Source: Romanomermis culicivorax
Lineage: Eukaryota > Nematoda > Enoplea > Mermithida > Mermithidae
Length of the DNA: 64,000 bases
Direction of reading: 5' to 3'
Assembly (NCBI GenBank): GCA_963922205.1
Contig: CAWUHX010000024.1
Coordinates: 1,736,001-1,800,000 of the forward strand
Position 1 is the first letter of the stretch. Every line of letters starts with the position of its first letter. Below the pieces are notes generated by a model. That model ran no database searches. It worked only from the letters and a program-made list of their open reading frames with translations, and was not told where the DNA came from. Made by a program: the position numbers and the translations under genes. Shown piece after piece: positions 11,580 through 21,735 of this stretch.

Positions 11580-13787
11580 TTAGTATGCATGTTTTTTTGG
11601 GGCATGATGCTTTGGGGAAGGGAAATATTTTTGAAGAATGAGAAAAGAGTAAAAGATGCCTGCAATAACTACAGTAATAACAGCTAGATTGATGATGATT
11701 TGTAGGGGTCCTTTGGGTAAATTATTCAATCCGTCTGTGAGACTTTGGGTAGTACTGATTATGACATGTTCTATGCCTTGACCGGTGCCAGAGAGGGTAT
11801 TTCCAGTTGCTGCCTGATATCATATTGTAAACTGTATCCGAGTTAAGGGACATTTGGGTGGTGTAATTGACGAGTTTTTTAACAACGTTTTCAAGTGTGT
11901 GAGTTTTATAAATGTATTGTTTCAAAAAGAGTAAGTTTGTCGAAATTGTTGCGAGTTGATCATGAAAAATTGCGGGTGTGTTAAAATGGAAAAGGGAAAA
12001 ATTTTGGTTCCAGACGATTTCTAACGGTAGATTTGTGACATGTGGGGATCCTGTTTCACTGACCCATGTATTATTCTGTTTGGAAAGGGCTACATGCATG
12101 TGATGGCAGTCAACGGTTTGTGAGAAAGGGGGTCAAATCGTTTCCTCCTGGGTTCGAGAACATGAGTTCGGTTCCTACTAGAATGGGTAAAAGTTTGTAG
12201 CATGTTTGGTTGATTTTATGGTTGTAAAAGACTTTAGATGCCTTTACCTGCTTATAGGGCCAGACTGTGAGGGCTTCCTCTGTGAATTCTGCTATTATGT
12301 CGGTTCGCTGTAGGAATGCAGGCGCCCAAAGGTTGCATCAAGGCCCAAAATTTGCCATAGTAGATCAAGGTGATGCTGTGCCTGTCTGCATAATTCACTC
12401 CAAACGTTTTTGAAATTTTGGATTTCCAATTCCTGGATTTTATCTGCTAGATAGTTTAGTTTTGTGTAATGGGTTCAAAATCATCAAAATCGTATAGTGT
12501 AGTATGAGTTTTGTTGGTTTTTGGGGTTAAAAAGGCATTACGATGTGGGGTGCTTTTATCTAGCTGGACAATAATGCCTTGTTCAGTTAGGATGCTTTCT
12601 TGGATTTCTGGGCAGTTGGGGTTCGAAAAGAGTGTATTTTTAATGGAAAATGCACCTTGTAGCTCTTCTATTATCATGTGGGTTTGCGTGAGTTTGATGG
12701 GATGTGTATTTTTGTATTCGAAAGGGCATAAGTTTTCAAATGCTGTTTCATTCCAGATAATGGATCCATCAGTCATGACACAATGACCTGATGTCGGTTT
12801 GCATGACCCCAGGTCACCTAATGTACCTGTCATAGATTTTCCATTCCAAGATGTTATTTGTCCTATTTCTATGATGACGTTAGTGACCAACGTACAGTGG
12901 TCTGTACAACACCATGTGTATTCTATGCTTAGGAAGTTTTTTGTTGACCAAAATCCTGGTTGAGTTTTGTACAATTTTGGACCGTTGTGTTCTTTGTCTA
13001 TAACCATTGCCTTACAAACATGCGGGGTTAGATTTTGCATTTTGGTTTGGTCGAAAACAATACCTTTTGAGCCAAAAAATCCAGTATTAGTACGAATTTT
13101 GCGTTTGCAAATACTGCATTTGTATGCATCGGTTATTTGAGGCTTAGTGGAGGGGATATAGATTTTTCGGAATGTCTGTACTGGTTTGTCTACTGTGGAA
13201 GGGGGCATGCATGATACAAGTTTTGGTATGCTGACCGAGTGACCGCTCAATGAAGTTCCACAGATCTGAAAATGGGCACTACATGATCTGGGGATTATTA
13301 TAAAAAGAAAAATACAAAACATCAGCCAATATAATGTTTTAGTGGAGGCGGCGGGGCACTGTATTTTTTCGGTCTGGCCCATTTGGCGTGGCGGCTGTTG
13401 TTGTTTTGTGATTTCGAGCTGAGGGCGTGGCCGGTTTGTAATCTGAACAGTCTGTAAAACTTTAGAAGTTGAGTCATGGGGTGAGTTTTGGATTTGCTTA
13501 CTTGTGGGTGTCGGTAGCAGTGTTTGGTGGGGGCGGAATTGGTAGGGTTTGGGTGTCAGGCCCTGGAGAAGGGACAACAAGTTACAACCTGTTTTCGATG
13601 GGGTTTCAGGGGTGGTGGGTGACTTGGTGTCTTGTTTTTGGGGGATCTTGTAGTCTGCGGGTATGGTGGGTGGCGATTTTTTGATTTTGGCAGTCTCGGG
13701 CGTGGGGGATGGTGACATTACGCACCAATCAGGTACGTCCAGGTCGAGGACGTACTCCTCTTGACCACCTCGGTGGGTAGTGGGCAT
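11580..13787 (-). pseudogene. Envelope-type glycoprotein gene between gag and pol (broken)
   Basis: The main open part (13787-12456, 443 aa) has three regions. Residues 1-150 are rich in Pro, Thr and Gln. Residues 152-168 form a hydrophobic segment ([14 protein letters not shown]) that could be a membrane anchor or internal signal peptide. After it comes a Cys-rich ectodomain-like region with CSICKRK and CCTDHC motifs and N-x-T/S sites. A second part (12099-11722) has a helical stretch with repeated hydrophobic residues, and a third frame near 11640-11700 encodes one clear membrane-spanning segment followed by a short Lys/His-rich tail. Ectodomain, helix, membrane anchor and tail is the layout of a class I-like viral envelope subunit. 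The family is not identified; I cannot tell phlebovirus-, baculovirus- or chuvirus-like origin by eye. Stops after 12456 and a frame change near 11800 disable it. Its start overlaps the end of gag. Confidence 0.7.
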
Positions 13788-15116
13788 AATGGTTCCGACT
13801 ACGTTGGTGGGTAGTGGGCATAATGGTTCCTAAAGTAGTCTGAGGGCCGTTAGTTATGGTGGGTAATGTTGAGTAGAATGGGGGGTCATCAATGTCCATG
13901 AGGGGTTGGGGTTGTCTGTACCCAATGCAGTTTTGAATATTATGACTCTGTTGATTTGGACAGTACCTGCTTGTATGATCTCTCTGCTTGCATAGAAAAC
14001 ATTGAAAATTTGAGTAGGGTTTTGAAAGGCAGTTATTGGATTTATGTCCTGTTTGGGAGCAGTGGATGCATCGGCTTTTACAATCACGGGTACTGTGATT
14101 ATTACGAAAACAAATTTCACATGATTTCCAGGGGTGCCTACTGATTTACAATTACGAGCTACGTGTCCGAGTTGTCCATACTGGAAGCATGTGGGTTGTC
14201 TAGGGGTAGTATTGTTCCTGTAAGCATTATTCCTGCTGAAAGTATTCTTACTGAAATTGTTGTAGTTACTTTGTTGTGGGGGTTGAGGTTTTTGATTGAT
14301 CTGCAACTGTTAATCTTTCACTTGTTGTTCTAACTGAAGCAAAAGGTCCTGTTGGTCTGTATTTTTGGTTAGGGAAAAGATGGGTTCAGATTTTGGGGGT
14401 ATAAATGGAAGAGCATTGGACTTTAACTCATTTCTAAGGATTTGCTGTTCAATGTAAGCTGCTTTATCTGACATTTCTTTCAAAGTTGCCAACTGTCTAT
14501 ACTTAATTGCTTCCCTGATTTTGTTTTGCATGCCTTCTACAAAGAGATGTTTTATAATCATTTCTCGTGAGTCTGTGTTAAAGTTAGGGTAGGCGAGGGT
14601 TGCAAGGTGTTCTAGATCAAACAAGAATTCAGTTACTGTTTCTGATCATTTTTGTTTTCTCTTGCGTAAAAATTGTTGATGTAGCTCATTATCTCGATTG
14701 TTTGGGAAAAAGGCCTGCAATGCAATTTTATACTGCTTGTATGTGTTTAGAGGGTTTTCGGAATTGGCTAGACATTTGAATTTTGCTAACGCGGCTCCTC
14801 CTAAATGAATCTCTAAACATGCCAACTTTAACTGTATGTCTGTATCTTTCATGCTTTGGAGTGCCATGAATTGTTCTAAACGTTTGTTCCATTCACCAAA
14901 ATGTTGGGTCACGCAGCCCATGAATACTGTAGGTTTCACATAAAAATTATTTGCCATGTTATTACGAATGTTTGCTGTTCTTAGATCGTCAATTAGGGTA
15001 GGGTTTACTGTATTCTGGTTCAATTGTGTAAGCAGAGTACGAAAATGTTCTGAAAATAAATCCTTTATCTGTTCTCTAACGATTTCTCCTAAATGATCTT
15101 GGGTTTCGTGGGTCAT
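13729..15116 (-). pseudogene. Gag with four CCHC zinc knuckles (broken)
   Basis: Gag forms the capsid and binds the element RNA. From the ATG at 15116 the frame gives an N-terminal helical region and a capsid-like part (FGEWNKRLEQFMALQSMKD, then a helical 'YKIALQAFFPNNRDNELHQQF' zone) up to 15116-14646. A TGA near 14646 and a TAA near 14310 interrupt the same frame. The nucleocapsid part starts near 14190 with CFQYGQLGHVARNC, a knuckle whose second Cys is Tyr. After a frame change three further intact C-x2-C-x4-H-x4-C knuckles follow: CEICFRNNHSTRDC, CIHCSQTGHKSNNC and CFLCKQRDHTSRYC (about 14130-13940). This second frame stays open to 13729 and overlaps the env start by 59 bases. Four knuckles is many for a Ty3/gypsy Gag, which usually has one or two. 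Confidence 0.82.
13772..13830. repeat. 25-bp direct repeat with 34-bp period at the gag/env junction
   Basis: 13772-13796 and 13806-13830 are identical 25-mers, 34 bp apart. Each includes the same ATG context, so the peptide MPTTH is encoded twice: in the first copy (element sense) in the gag frame and in the second copy in the env frame. Because 34 is not a multiple of three, the duplication shifts the frame. Confidence 0.9.
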
Positions 15117-15332
15117 TCTTGGTTTATGCTGGGATTTCTGCTTAAATGCTTCAATTTTCGCTTCACGCTGTATTCGTACAAATGTATTACTTAATGTTTC
15201 GTTGGAGGGGGTTTCCAGTTTGCTTTCTACGAATATATCTTACTGTAGGAAATGATTACTACTGTTTTATCTAATGCTTCGAAATGCCCGGATAAGAGTA
15301 CACCTAATTGGGGCAGGGAGTTCCAGTGGTTA

Positions 15333-15352
15333 AGGGTACGGTACGGTCACCA
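15333..15352 (-). promoter_or_regulatory. Candidate primer-binding site
   Basis: Five bases inside the 5' LTR the minus strand reads TGGTGACCGTACCGTACC. It begins TGG, as expected for pairing with a tRNA 3' CCA end. I cannot name the tRNA with confidence. Confidence 0.6.
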
Positions 15353-15357
15353 AAATA

Positions 15358-16267
15358 TGTAATGCCCAGATTTTGTGAAGCACTTTACTTTAGCCAAATG
15401 GACATTAGGGCAACGAAACAGGGCCCAGGGGAGACGGGCGATTGGGCAATGCGGGGGCAATAGGGATACTAATCGACGGCTGCTTTGAGGCGTCGACAAC
15501 AAATAGGAAAGAACGCAGTCTCAGCTTGCAAATAATGAACGGGCCTCAGTTTAACTGCTTTCGTAAAAATGGCTGCTTGCAAATATAAAACGAGACGAGC
15601 CTGGTTTGAAAAACAAAGAATTTAATAGTCACCAATAATAATAAAATCACGCTTTGCTTCTCTTTAAATACGACGTTTTTGGCCACTCCCTGGGCATTGA
15701 GGGAGGTCGTGCTTCTGTCCATCTTCTTCCACCAATCATCCCTTCCTGCTTTACTTTTCATGCTTATTTAGTCACACCCTTCTAATGCTTTTCTAGTATG
15801 GTATGTTTTTCGTGTATTGCTTGCTTCCTACGGTGGGCTTAGCCACACCTCTGTGCTTCTGTGCATGCTTCCTGTATCTGTTTCTCTGAATACACATGTT
15901 TTGTGGGGCCGTCACTCTACCATTACACTTGAGACTACTGTCTGGTGGGACTTTTACTTATTTTACTGTGTGCAGGTGTTGTTTACGATTTTTACGGGGG
16001 ATTACGGTAGCCGTGGAATGTGTGGTTTAGTGTAGGTTCTAGGGGACCAGCTGCCGTTTGTGCAAATTAATTGGGGCATCTTAATTGGGCTACCGGGGTG
16101 TGAATGGATCAAAATAAAGTACTTCACGTAATTTTATAGGAATGTTTGGGTGTGAATCCCAGACACCCTTGAGACCATAAAATACGAAAATGAAATAATA
16201 TTTAATAAATGTCTATCACATACAGTATGCTATATATTTACAGTACTGCTTTAGCAGGTACGTTACA
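15358..16267 (-). repeat. 5' LTR of the gypsy element (minus-strand sense)
   Basis: 910 bp, TGTAATG...CGTTACA on the plus strand, paired with the LTR at 6879-7784 and with the solo LTR at 24276-25165 (opposite orientation). It must hold the element promoter and poly(A) signal, but I do not see boxes clear enough to mark. Confidence 0.92.
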
Positions 16268-16271
16268 GCAC
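16268..16271. repeat. Target site duplication, right copy
   Basis: GCAC directly after the right LTR matches 6875-6878. Confidence 0.85.
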
Positions 16272-16407
16272 ATGCTTTCGAACGTAAAGAAATGGTAAAC
16301 CAACAGCTTTCTAACTTGCGACCGATTCAAAACTCCTGCCTCTCACATTAGCTGAAAAATAGTGAGGCAGGCATATTATAGTCCTTTTCAGAACTATAAA
16401 GAAACCT

Positions 16408-16790
16408 GGGGTCCGTTGCACTAATCCAGCCTGAGGATAATCTGAACATCGGGATTAAATTAACGATCCTGAGGTTGAGCTAATCGTAATGTTCAAATTA
16501 TTCTGTTCCAGTGCACAATAAATACTCACTTCAGGATTAACTACTACTGAGGTGTAGGTTCGAATTTGAGAATTGTAGACATTTTTATCTTTATTTGCTT
16601 TAGAGATAAGAAAATTATGCGAAAATGTTAGCACAACCAGACAGCTCGAGTTCGGGATAATCTCAACATTGAGCTCGTTATGATCCTGATGACATTCAAA
16701 TTATACCGAACTTGAGATCAAACTGATTCGTCTTTTTTGTTCGAGGTTATCTTGAGCTCGAGCTCATGCCCCTTTAGTGCAACATGGGCC
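16408..16790. mobile_element. MITE with TTGCACTAA-type termini (Harbinger-like)
   Basis: The left end GGGTCCGTTGCACTAA and the right end, read on the other strand, GGCCCATGTTGCACTAA form a terminal inverted repeat of about 17 bp. Inside are further inverted words (GAGCTCGAGCTC and relatives, TCAGGATTAA). The ends resemble PIF/Harbinger MITEs, which often start GGGYCY and have 3-bp duplications. Here the flanks are CTG and TTG, not an exact match. No coding capacity. Confidence 0.6.
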
Positions 16791-17510
16791 TTGGTTACAG
16801 TCATTGGGCATCGATCTGCAAATTCGAGAACTTGGTAAAGCCTACAAAAATGCTCCGATTAAGCCATGCCTATATTGGGGGTGTGCTCCAAACCCTGTTC
16901 CCGTTTCTCCCCTACTATACTCGCCCCCCCCCCATAGCAACAGTACGACTTTTTTGAAAGCAGGATCGGAGTGACAGAGATGGGTGAAATTGCTTTCCAT
17001 CTGCAATCCCGCAAAAAGTGCTCTTTCTGCAAATTTCAGTTTAAATCCAAAAACTGTGAATGATGATATTTCGTTGAATAGTTAAATAGAAGAGAATAAA
17101 TTTGTTTATAGCTTGTAATCAGTACAACTTAGAGAGTGAATTCAATGCGATATGTTATATAAAATGAGTGAATTAAACAAATCTTGCACAATCAATTTAG
17201 TTCTAAGAAGGCTTTGTGCTTTAGCTTTCTTTCTAAAAAAGCCGAGTGCAATTTGATGTGCCATTTTGCCACAGTTGATTTCTGTTTTATTGACACTAAA
17301 TTTAGAAAAAAACGTTCAAATCAGTTAGAAGCACACATGTGTGAGGGAAGACATCGGGGTACAAACTACCCCAAAGGTTTTGAAACTGGAAAATTTGTGA
17401 AAAAATTTTTTGGTCAACTTTTTTTGAATTCTTTGTTTCAAAAAACCAAGGTACTCCCCCCAAAATTTTGGAGATGCACATGTTTGGTTGGAAAGTGTGT
17501 TGATGCACTC
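16791..17510. other. AT-rich intergenic DNA
   Basis: No recognisable exon. The open frame at 17184-17555 runs into the inverted repeat at 17511 and has no domain features. Confidence 0.5.
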
Positions 17511-17712
17511 AGCTGTAGAATATACTTTTTCACAGATATGGAAAATTTTTTCTGAGAAAGAATGAAAATCCAATATAACGAAAGTGAAATTTTTCCAACT
17601 CCAACCCAAGTTCTGAAAAATCTAGTTTAATCCTTTTTCTTGCTTGGCAACTATCGAAGGAAGTATATTCTCCTTTTTTCTGCCCCATCGGGGCATTTTC
17701 TAATAAACTAGT
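17511..17712 (-). repeat. Inverted copy of the 6609-6809 repeat
   Basis: Ends with CTGCCCCATCGGGGCATTTT and ACTAGT at 17707-17712, the reverse complement of the start of 6609-6809. The GCCCCATCGGGGC core is itself a short palindrome. Confidence 0.75.
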
Positions 17713-17854
17713 CCACCTCTTTTTAGTGGGCCTGAACCATGCATGAAAACCTTCATAGATGCGCATTGAAGTTTTAAATTTCATCATCTTCACATCAAAG
17801 AAACAATAAAAAATCTCAAAGCTACGAATTTTCACTTTCGGTGAAAGTAAAGAT

Positions 17855-18740
17855 GTTTAAACCGCATGGAACTTAAAACACGTTGTAAACAGAGTGTAAA
17901 GTGATTATTTCCATTTAATTCCCCATAATCAAGAAACCCTCAACCCAAAAAACTGCAGAAATACCTTTGTTTTCACACAGAACAATTTTTTGTGTGAAGT
18001 GACTGGGTCCATTGAATTCCGCATGGTCAGAAACCTCTTCCCTCAAAAATCGCAGAAATACTTTTGAAATATACTTAATACAATTTTGTGTGTAAAGTGA
18101 TCGCATTCATTAAATTCCCATTGGTCGAAAACCTTTTTCCACAAAAAATTACGAAAATGCGCTTGTTTACACTTGGGATATTTTTTTCGTGTGAAGTGAC
18201 CGCATTCATTGAATTCCTCGTGGTTCAAAATTCCTTGCCCCAAATTTTTACGAAAATACGCTTGTTTACACTCGAGATAATTTTTTTTGTAAAGTGATGC
18301 ATCCATTGATTTCCCGCAGCCGAAAACCCCTTCCAAAAAAGTCACTAAAATACGGTTGTTTACACCCGGAATAATTTTTTGTGTAAAACCCTTTCGCCTT
18401 CGTCAAATTCCCCGCATTCAAAAACGCCTCTTCCAAAAAATTACGAAAATACGCTTCTTTACATCCGGGATAATTTTTTAAGTAAAGTGATCAAATTCAT
18501 GAAATTCCCCGTAGTCGAAAACCCCTTCCACCGAAAAATCACGAAAATACGCTCCTTTACACTCGGGATAATTTTTTGTGTGAAGTGACCAGACCTATTG
18601 AATTCCCCGCGGTCGAAAACTCCTTCCACTAAAAAATGACTAAAGTACGCTTGTTTACACCCGGAATCATTTTTCGTGTAAAGTGAACGCGTCCATCGAA
18701 TTCCCGATGGTCAAAAACCCTCCCAGCCCAAAAATCCCAA
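17855..18740. repeat. Degenerate tandem satellite, period about 98 bp, about 9 copies
   Basis: The word GTAAAGTGA/GTGAAGTGA recurs near 17896, 17994, 18096, 18196, 18292, 18482, 18582 and 18680, with a weaker copy near 18382. Each unit also has ATTGAATTCCC, GGTCGAAAACCCCTTCC, ACGAAAATACGCTTGTTTAC and GGGATAATTTTTTGTG in that order. Copies differ by several substitutions each. No open frame is preserved across units. Confidence 0.85.
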
Positions 18741-19476
18741 TAAGGCTACCGGTTCAATTGAAACTGCAAAAAATTAGTAGTGCATCATGCCGCAAAAAAT
18801 AATTTTTTTGAAGCCGTAAGTATTATATAATAAAATTGGGGAATTTGGCGTTTCCCGGGACTCTGGACCACCATATAATTGAATTGGGGCTATATTTCAA
18901 AAAAATAAAAAATTGCATTTGAGATTGCACCCTCAAGATGTTTAGGCCGAAGTATGAAGCCTGGATATGCCACACCCATTGTGGGGCTTGGTGGGACTGG
19001 GGACCCTCAAAAAGTGCGTTTTTTTGCATGTTTTTGGGGGCCCCACCGAGCACCACTTGCAGATAGAAGCAAATTGACAAAAGGCACCCCATAGTTTGCC
19101 CCTATGCCCCAAATTATGCAAAAAACCGGAAGGTTCTATAGCTCTTACCGTGTTGGCTCTAGGATGCGGAGAGGGGGGACATGAAATTTGGGGGCCAAGT
19201 ATATTTTAGGTTGACGCTATCGCGCCACCTATATATAGACACTAAATTTGAAGCCTCTATTCAGCAATGTCTGTTATAAAGATTTATTTTCTAGCGTTCT
19301 AGAATATAAAAATTGGAAAGTTTTTGGACGTTTTGCGCCGAAATGAGAAGCGATTTACAATCGATCAGTCTGATTTTAATTACATTTCGCCGTTGCGAAA
19401 ACTCATTTTCCAGCGTCCCGAAATTTTTTGCATCGCTGCGGAACAAGAAATAAATAAACTTCGAAATCCTTAAGGA
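18741..19476. other. Intergenic DNA, no gene seen
   Basis: AT-rich with some GC-rich spots (19030-19170). A 89-aa minus-strand open frame at 19092-18823 has no domain features. Confidence 0.5.
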
Positions 19477-21735
19477 TCTGTCATACGTCGCCGCGAGGCG
19501 CCGGTTGTCCTATTCATACTAACAAGCGGCGCCGCCGCGCGGTGGCTTGTCATACTTCGCCGCGCGGTACCGCGCGGACGGCGCCGCTTTTTTACTTTTG
19601 GATTTTGTTCTTCCCAAAAAATGTGTATTGCTCGTCTCGACAAATGCGAAATACGAAAAAAATCGAAAAATAAAAAGCGCAACAGAAAAATAAAAATCAA
19701 TCATTCCTGCACGGTGCAGATAGAAGCTTGCAAAAACGCCAAGTATAAAGATTCTGGGCCCAACGATTAATATCTCTTGAACTGCTGAGAAATATCAATT
19801 TATATAAATCGATTTTGAAAAATTGAATATACATACAGGATTATTCATTCACATATGTGCTATATACAGGATCCAGATCTGATCTGGGTCCGGTCGGACC
19901 TGCTGTTTAGGACCCAGAAGTGGATCCATCCTTTTCCTACTATTCGGGAAATCGGGACGTTCTGGGAATAGGGACTAAATGCATTTTTCGGGGAAATAGA
20001 AAATTTATTCATTATTCGGGGAATCAGGACCTACGGGGAATATGGACTTTCGGATAATCGGGATATTTGCGGAAAAGAGCTGTTGGGGGAATTAAGACAC
20101 AACCAAAATGTGCGAGTACACTTGCTGTAGGAACATGTTTACACCTAATTTGCATATTCATAATTTTTACACATTAATGTCTTCATTGCAAGTGATCAAC
20201 TTCTTAGTAAATCTTCATTGAAAATTAAGTAATCAATTTGGTAAAATAATTTGACAAGTCTCAGAATTCACCATTCAAGTGAAAAATATGATTCAACTAC
20301 ATGTATGGATGTCACAGTGTGCAACAATATGTTACAACAGTATGCTGCAACTTTTCAACATATAGCTTGTTCGAAAATTTCGTTTCAGTTGAAACTTGAT
20401 GGCGGCGGCGCCGCGCGGCGCCGCAGAAATTACAAAAACCTATATTCATACTTCAAAGGTGGTACCGCGCGGCGCGGGCCGCGCGGCGCCGGTTGTTCTA
20501 TCCATACTAAAAAGCGGTGCCGCACGGTAGCTTGTCATATTTCGCCGCGCGTTGTCGCGCGGCGCCGCTTTTTTACTTTTGGATTTTGCTCTTCTCAAAA
20601 AGGGTCTTTTTAACAATTTAACCCCCACTGTTTTTTTTGTTTTCACGCTTTTCCTGTTCTTTGTGTACACTGAGAGTAATTGTAAACATTTCTTTGCTTT
20701 CATTCAGTTCTTAGGCTTAGGCTTAGGCTTAGGCTTAATTTTCTTAAGTTTCTGTCCTTTCTTACACAGGAAAAGCGTGAAAAACAAAAAAAACGGTGGG
20801 GGTAAAATTGTTAAAAAGGTCCCTCAAAAAATGTGTATTGCTCATCTCGACAAATGCGAAATACGAACAATGCGAAAAAGATGAAAAACACGAAAAAAAT
20901 CGAAAAATAAAAAGTGCAAAAGAAAAATAAAAATCAATCATTCCTGCACGGTGCAGATAGAAGCTTGCAAAAAAGCCTAGTCTAAAGATTTTGGGCTCTT
21001 GCTTCAATTTGCTTATCATTACAACGATTAATAACTCTTGAACTGCTGAGAAATATCAATTTATATAAATTGATTTTGAAAAATTGAATATATATACACA
21101 ATTATTCATTCACATATGTGCTATATACAGGATCCAGATCTGATCTGGGTCCGGTCGGACCTGTTGTTTAGGACCCAGATTCAAAGTGGATCTATCCTTT
21201 TCTTAGTATTCTGGAAATCGGGACGTTCAGGGAATAGGGAATAATGTATTTTTCGAGGAAATGGAAAATTTTTTCATTATTCGGCGAATCGGGTCCTACG
21301 GGGAATATGAACTTTCGGACAATCGGGATATTTGCGGAAAAGGAACATTGGGGGAATTGAGACACAATCGAAATGTGCGAGTATACTTGCTGTAGGAACA
21401 TGTTTACACCTGATTTGCATATTCATAATTTTTACATATTAATGTCTTCATTGCAATTGAGTGATCAACTTCTTAGTAAATCTTCATTGAAAATTAAATA
21501 ATCGATTTGTTAAAATAATTTGACAAGTGTCAGAATTCACCATTCACGTGAAAAATATGATTCAACTACATGTATAGATATCACAGTATGCAACAATATG
21601 CTACAACAACAGTATGATGCAACTTTAGAACCTATAACTTGTTTGAAAATTTCGGTTCAGTTGAAACTTGATGGCGGCTCCGCGCGGCGCCGCAAAAATT
21701 ACAAAAACCCATTCATACTTCAAAGGTGGTACTGC
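19477..21735 (+). repeat. Tandem duplication of a unit of about 1 kb, with GC palindromes
   Basis: Two copies are aligned head to tail: for example GGATCCAGATCTGATCTGGG occurs near 19868 and 21130, and ATCATTCCTGCACGGTGCAG near 19701 and 20938. The boundary of each unit is marked by GC-rich palindromic sequence (GCGGCGCCGCGCGG words at 19528-19588, 20400-20560 and 21670-21690), which suggests that recombination or slippage at these palindromes made the duplication. The second unit is longer by about 223 bp because of the MITE at 20601-20823. Open frames in this area (20251-20613, 21520-21792) are duplicated repeat sequence, not genes. Confidence 0.85.
20601..20823. mobile_element. 223-bp MITE with 55-bp terminal inverted repeats and a TTAGGC core
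   Basis: The left arm contains CTTTTTAACAATTTAACCCC and TTCACGCTTTTCCTG. The right arm is its reverse complement with a few changes, giving about 55 paired bases. The loop carries four tandem TTAGGC units (about 20709-20735). The first copy of the surrounding tandem duplication, near 19610, lacks the insert and so serves as an empty site. TCAAAA flanks the insert on both sides (20595-20600 and 20824-20829), a likely 5-6 bp target duplication. Confidence 0.85.

Larger units (their letters stand above)
6879..16267 (-). mobile_element. Ty3/gypsy-type LTR retrotransposon with env between gag and pol
   Basis: This is a nearly full-length element of 9.4 kb on the minus strand. Both LTRs (906 and 910 bp) start TGTAA and end TTACA. 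The four bases GCAC directly outside each end (6875-6878 and 16268-16271) are a target site duplication, as expected of Ty3/gypsy integrases. Reading the minus strand the order is LTR, primer-binding site, gag, envelope-type glycoprotein, protease, reverse transcriptase, RNase H, integrase, polypurine tract, LTR. All genes carry stops or frameshifts, so this copy is dead. A solo LTR of the same family lies at 24276-25165. Errantiviruses and nematode Cer/Tas elements normally place env after integrase, so the env position here is unusual. Confidence 0.92.

Noticed and set aside
17855-18740. Regular repeat array resembling a CRISPR
   Set aside because: Units of about 98 bp are continuous and degenerate with no unique spacers; it is a eukaryotic-type satellite.
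20701-20740. Chromosome end (telomere) because of TTAGGC repeats
   Set aside because: Only four units, enclosed in the loop of a MITE with normal sequence on both sides; an interstitial array.
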